From: Aureitalea sp. L0-47
Lineage (GTDB): Bacteria; Bacteroidota; Bacteroidia; Flavobacteriales; Flavobacteriaceae
Direction: 5' to 3'
NCBI RefSeq assembly: GCF_026126405.1
Contig: NZ_JAFMTQ010000002.1
Span: 62,001-126,000 of the forward strand
DNA length: 64,000 nt
Part shown: one piece after another, positions 63,851 to 64,000 of the stretch
Layout of the letters: each line of letters begins with the position of its first letter
Position numbering within the stretch: position 1 is the first letter of the stretch
The notes under the pieces: generated by a model
The model's database searches: none
Told to the model about the DNA's origin: nothing
The model's input: the letters and a program-made list of their open reading frames with translations, nothing else
Translations under genes and position numbers: made by a program

Positions 63851-63975
63851 CTTCGCTCGTTGATCCCAAAAGGCAATACTGGCAATGAACGTAGATGCTG
63901 CGCATCTTAAAGTTACTCGTTCAAAAATTTGCTCAAGCAAGCTTGGACAAATTTTTTCGCTCGTAACTTCATTCG
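63851..63975. other. spacer between tandem repeat and tRNA-Ser, imperfect inverted repeat
   Basis: Contains the right copy of the 24-bp bracket (63876-63899) and an imperfect hairpin around 63911-63966 (GTTAC...CAAAAATTTG / CAAATTTTTT...GTAAC), possibly the tRNA terminator. No ORF. Confidence 0.4.
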
Positions 63976-64000
63976 CAGAGAGGAAGGGATTCGAACCCTC
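63976..64000 (-). tRNA. tRNA-Ser, 3' end only (rest outside window)
   Basis: On the minus strand: T-arm GAGGGTTCGAATCCCTT, acceptor 3' strand CCTCTCT and discriminator G at 63976. The G discriminator and the arm sequence point to serine; the anticodon is beyond the edge. Confidence 0.7.

Overview
The window looks like chromosome of a member of the Flavobacteriaceae (Bacteroidota). The evidence is the -7 box TAnnTTTG in front of many genes (best example: the rplM promoter, TTG, 19 bp, TACATTTG), the near absence of Shine-Dalgarno sequences, and typical families: DUF5916, DUF2723, DUF5686, surface proteins whose mature N terminus reads QVGIGxTxP, a HisKA_2/LytTR pair, an ExbB-ExbD-ExbD cluster and a class I ribonucleotide reductase with its ATP-cone on NrdB. 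I see no phage, insertion sequence or CRISPR array. Two tRNA genes (Gln, and a partial Ser at the right edge) are each accompanied by unusual repeats.

Layout. 1-2031: end of a universal stress protein, a lipoprotein and a secreted DUF6263-like protein. 2045-4291 (minus): membrane protein, CDP-alcohol phosphatidyltransferase and metallophosphoesterase in one operon. 4437-6661: an AraC regulator followed by a DUF5367/NmrA operon with a probable 21-bp direct-repeat operator. 6849-11344: ArsC-like protein, ferritin and nrdB-nrdA. 11431-16321: a second AraC regulator divergent from a DUF5916/hydrolase/cupin operon, again with 21-bp phased repeats. 16322-16840: two structured repeats and tRNA-Gln. 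17091-22621: DUF2723 membrane protein, polysaccharide deacetylase, a thioredoxin-fold protein lacking one active-site Cys, and a second metallophosphoesterase. 22724-26665: GH92 alpha-mannosidase plus glycosylasparaginase, which fit as an N-glycan-degrading pair. 27020-35499: two large repeat-built surface proteins on either side of a histidine kinase/LytTR pair. 35576-40093: cyanophycin synthetase, cyanophycinase and isoaspartyl peptidase. 40257-47997: cytochrome c, DNA polymerase I, two small secreted proteins and a second DUF5916 protein.

48214-60088 is housekeeping: rplM, rpsI, rpsB, tsf, pyrH, frr, then a beta-barrel protein, an RND/MMPL exporter, asnS, rpoN and a membrane protein. 60083-63207 (minus) is the ExbB/ExbD energy-transduction operon with a PorT-like outer-membrane protein downstream. 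The last 0.8 kb has no credible gene; it holds a 94-bp tandem repeat next to the partial tRNA-Ser.

The best leads are: (i) two ~145-bp units beside tRNA-Gln with conserved flanks and different but perfectly self-complementary 17-bp stems; (ii) three regulator-linked promoters with 21-bp phased direct repeats ending 17-23 bp before a -7 box; (iii) the surface-protein genes, one with seven repeats of exactly 69 residues; and (iv) a complete small cyanophycin cycle. All functional assignments rest on reading motifs by eye; no database search was run.
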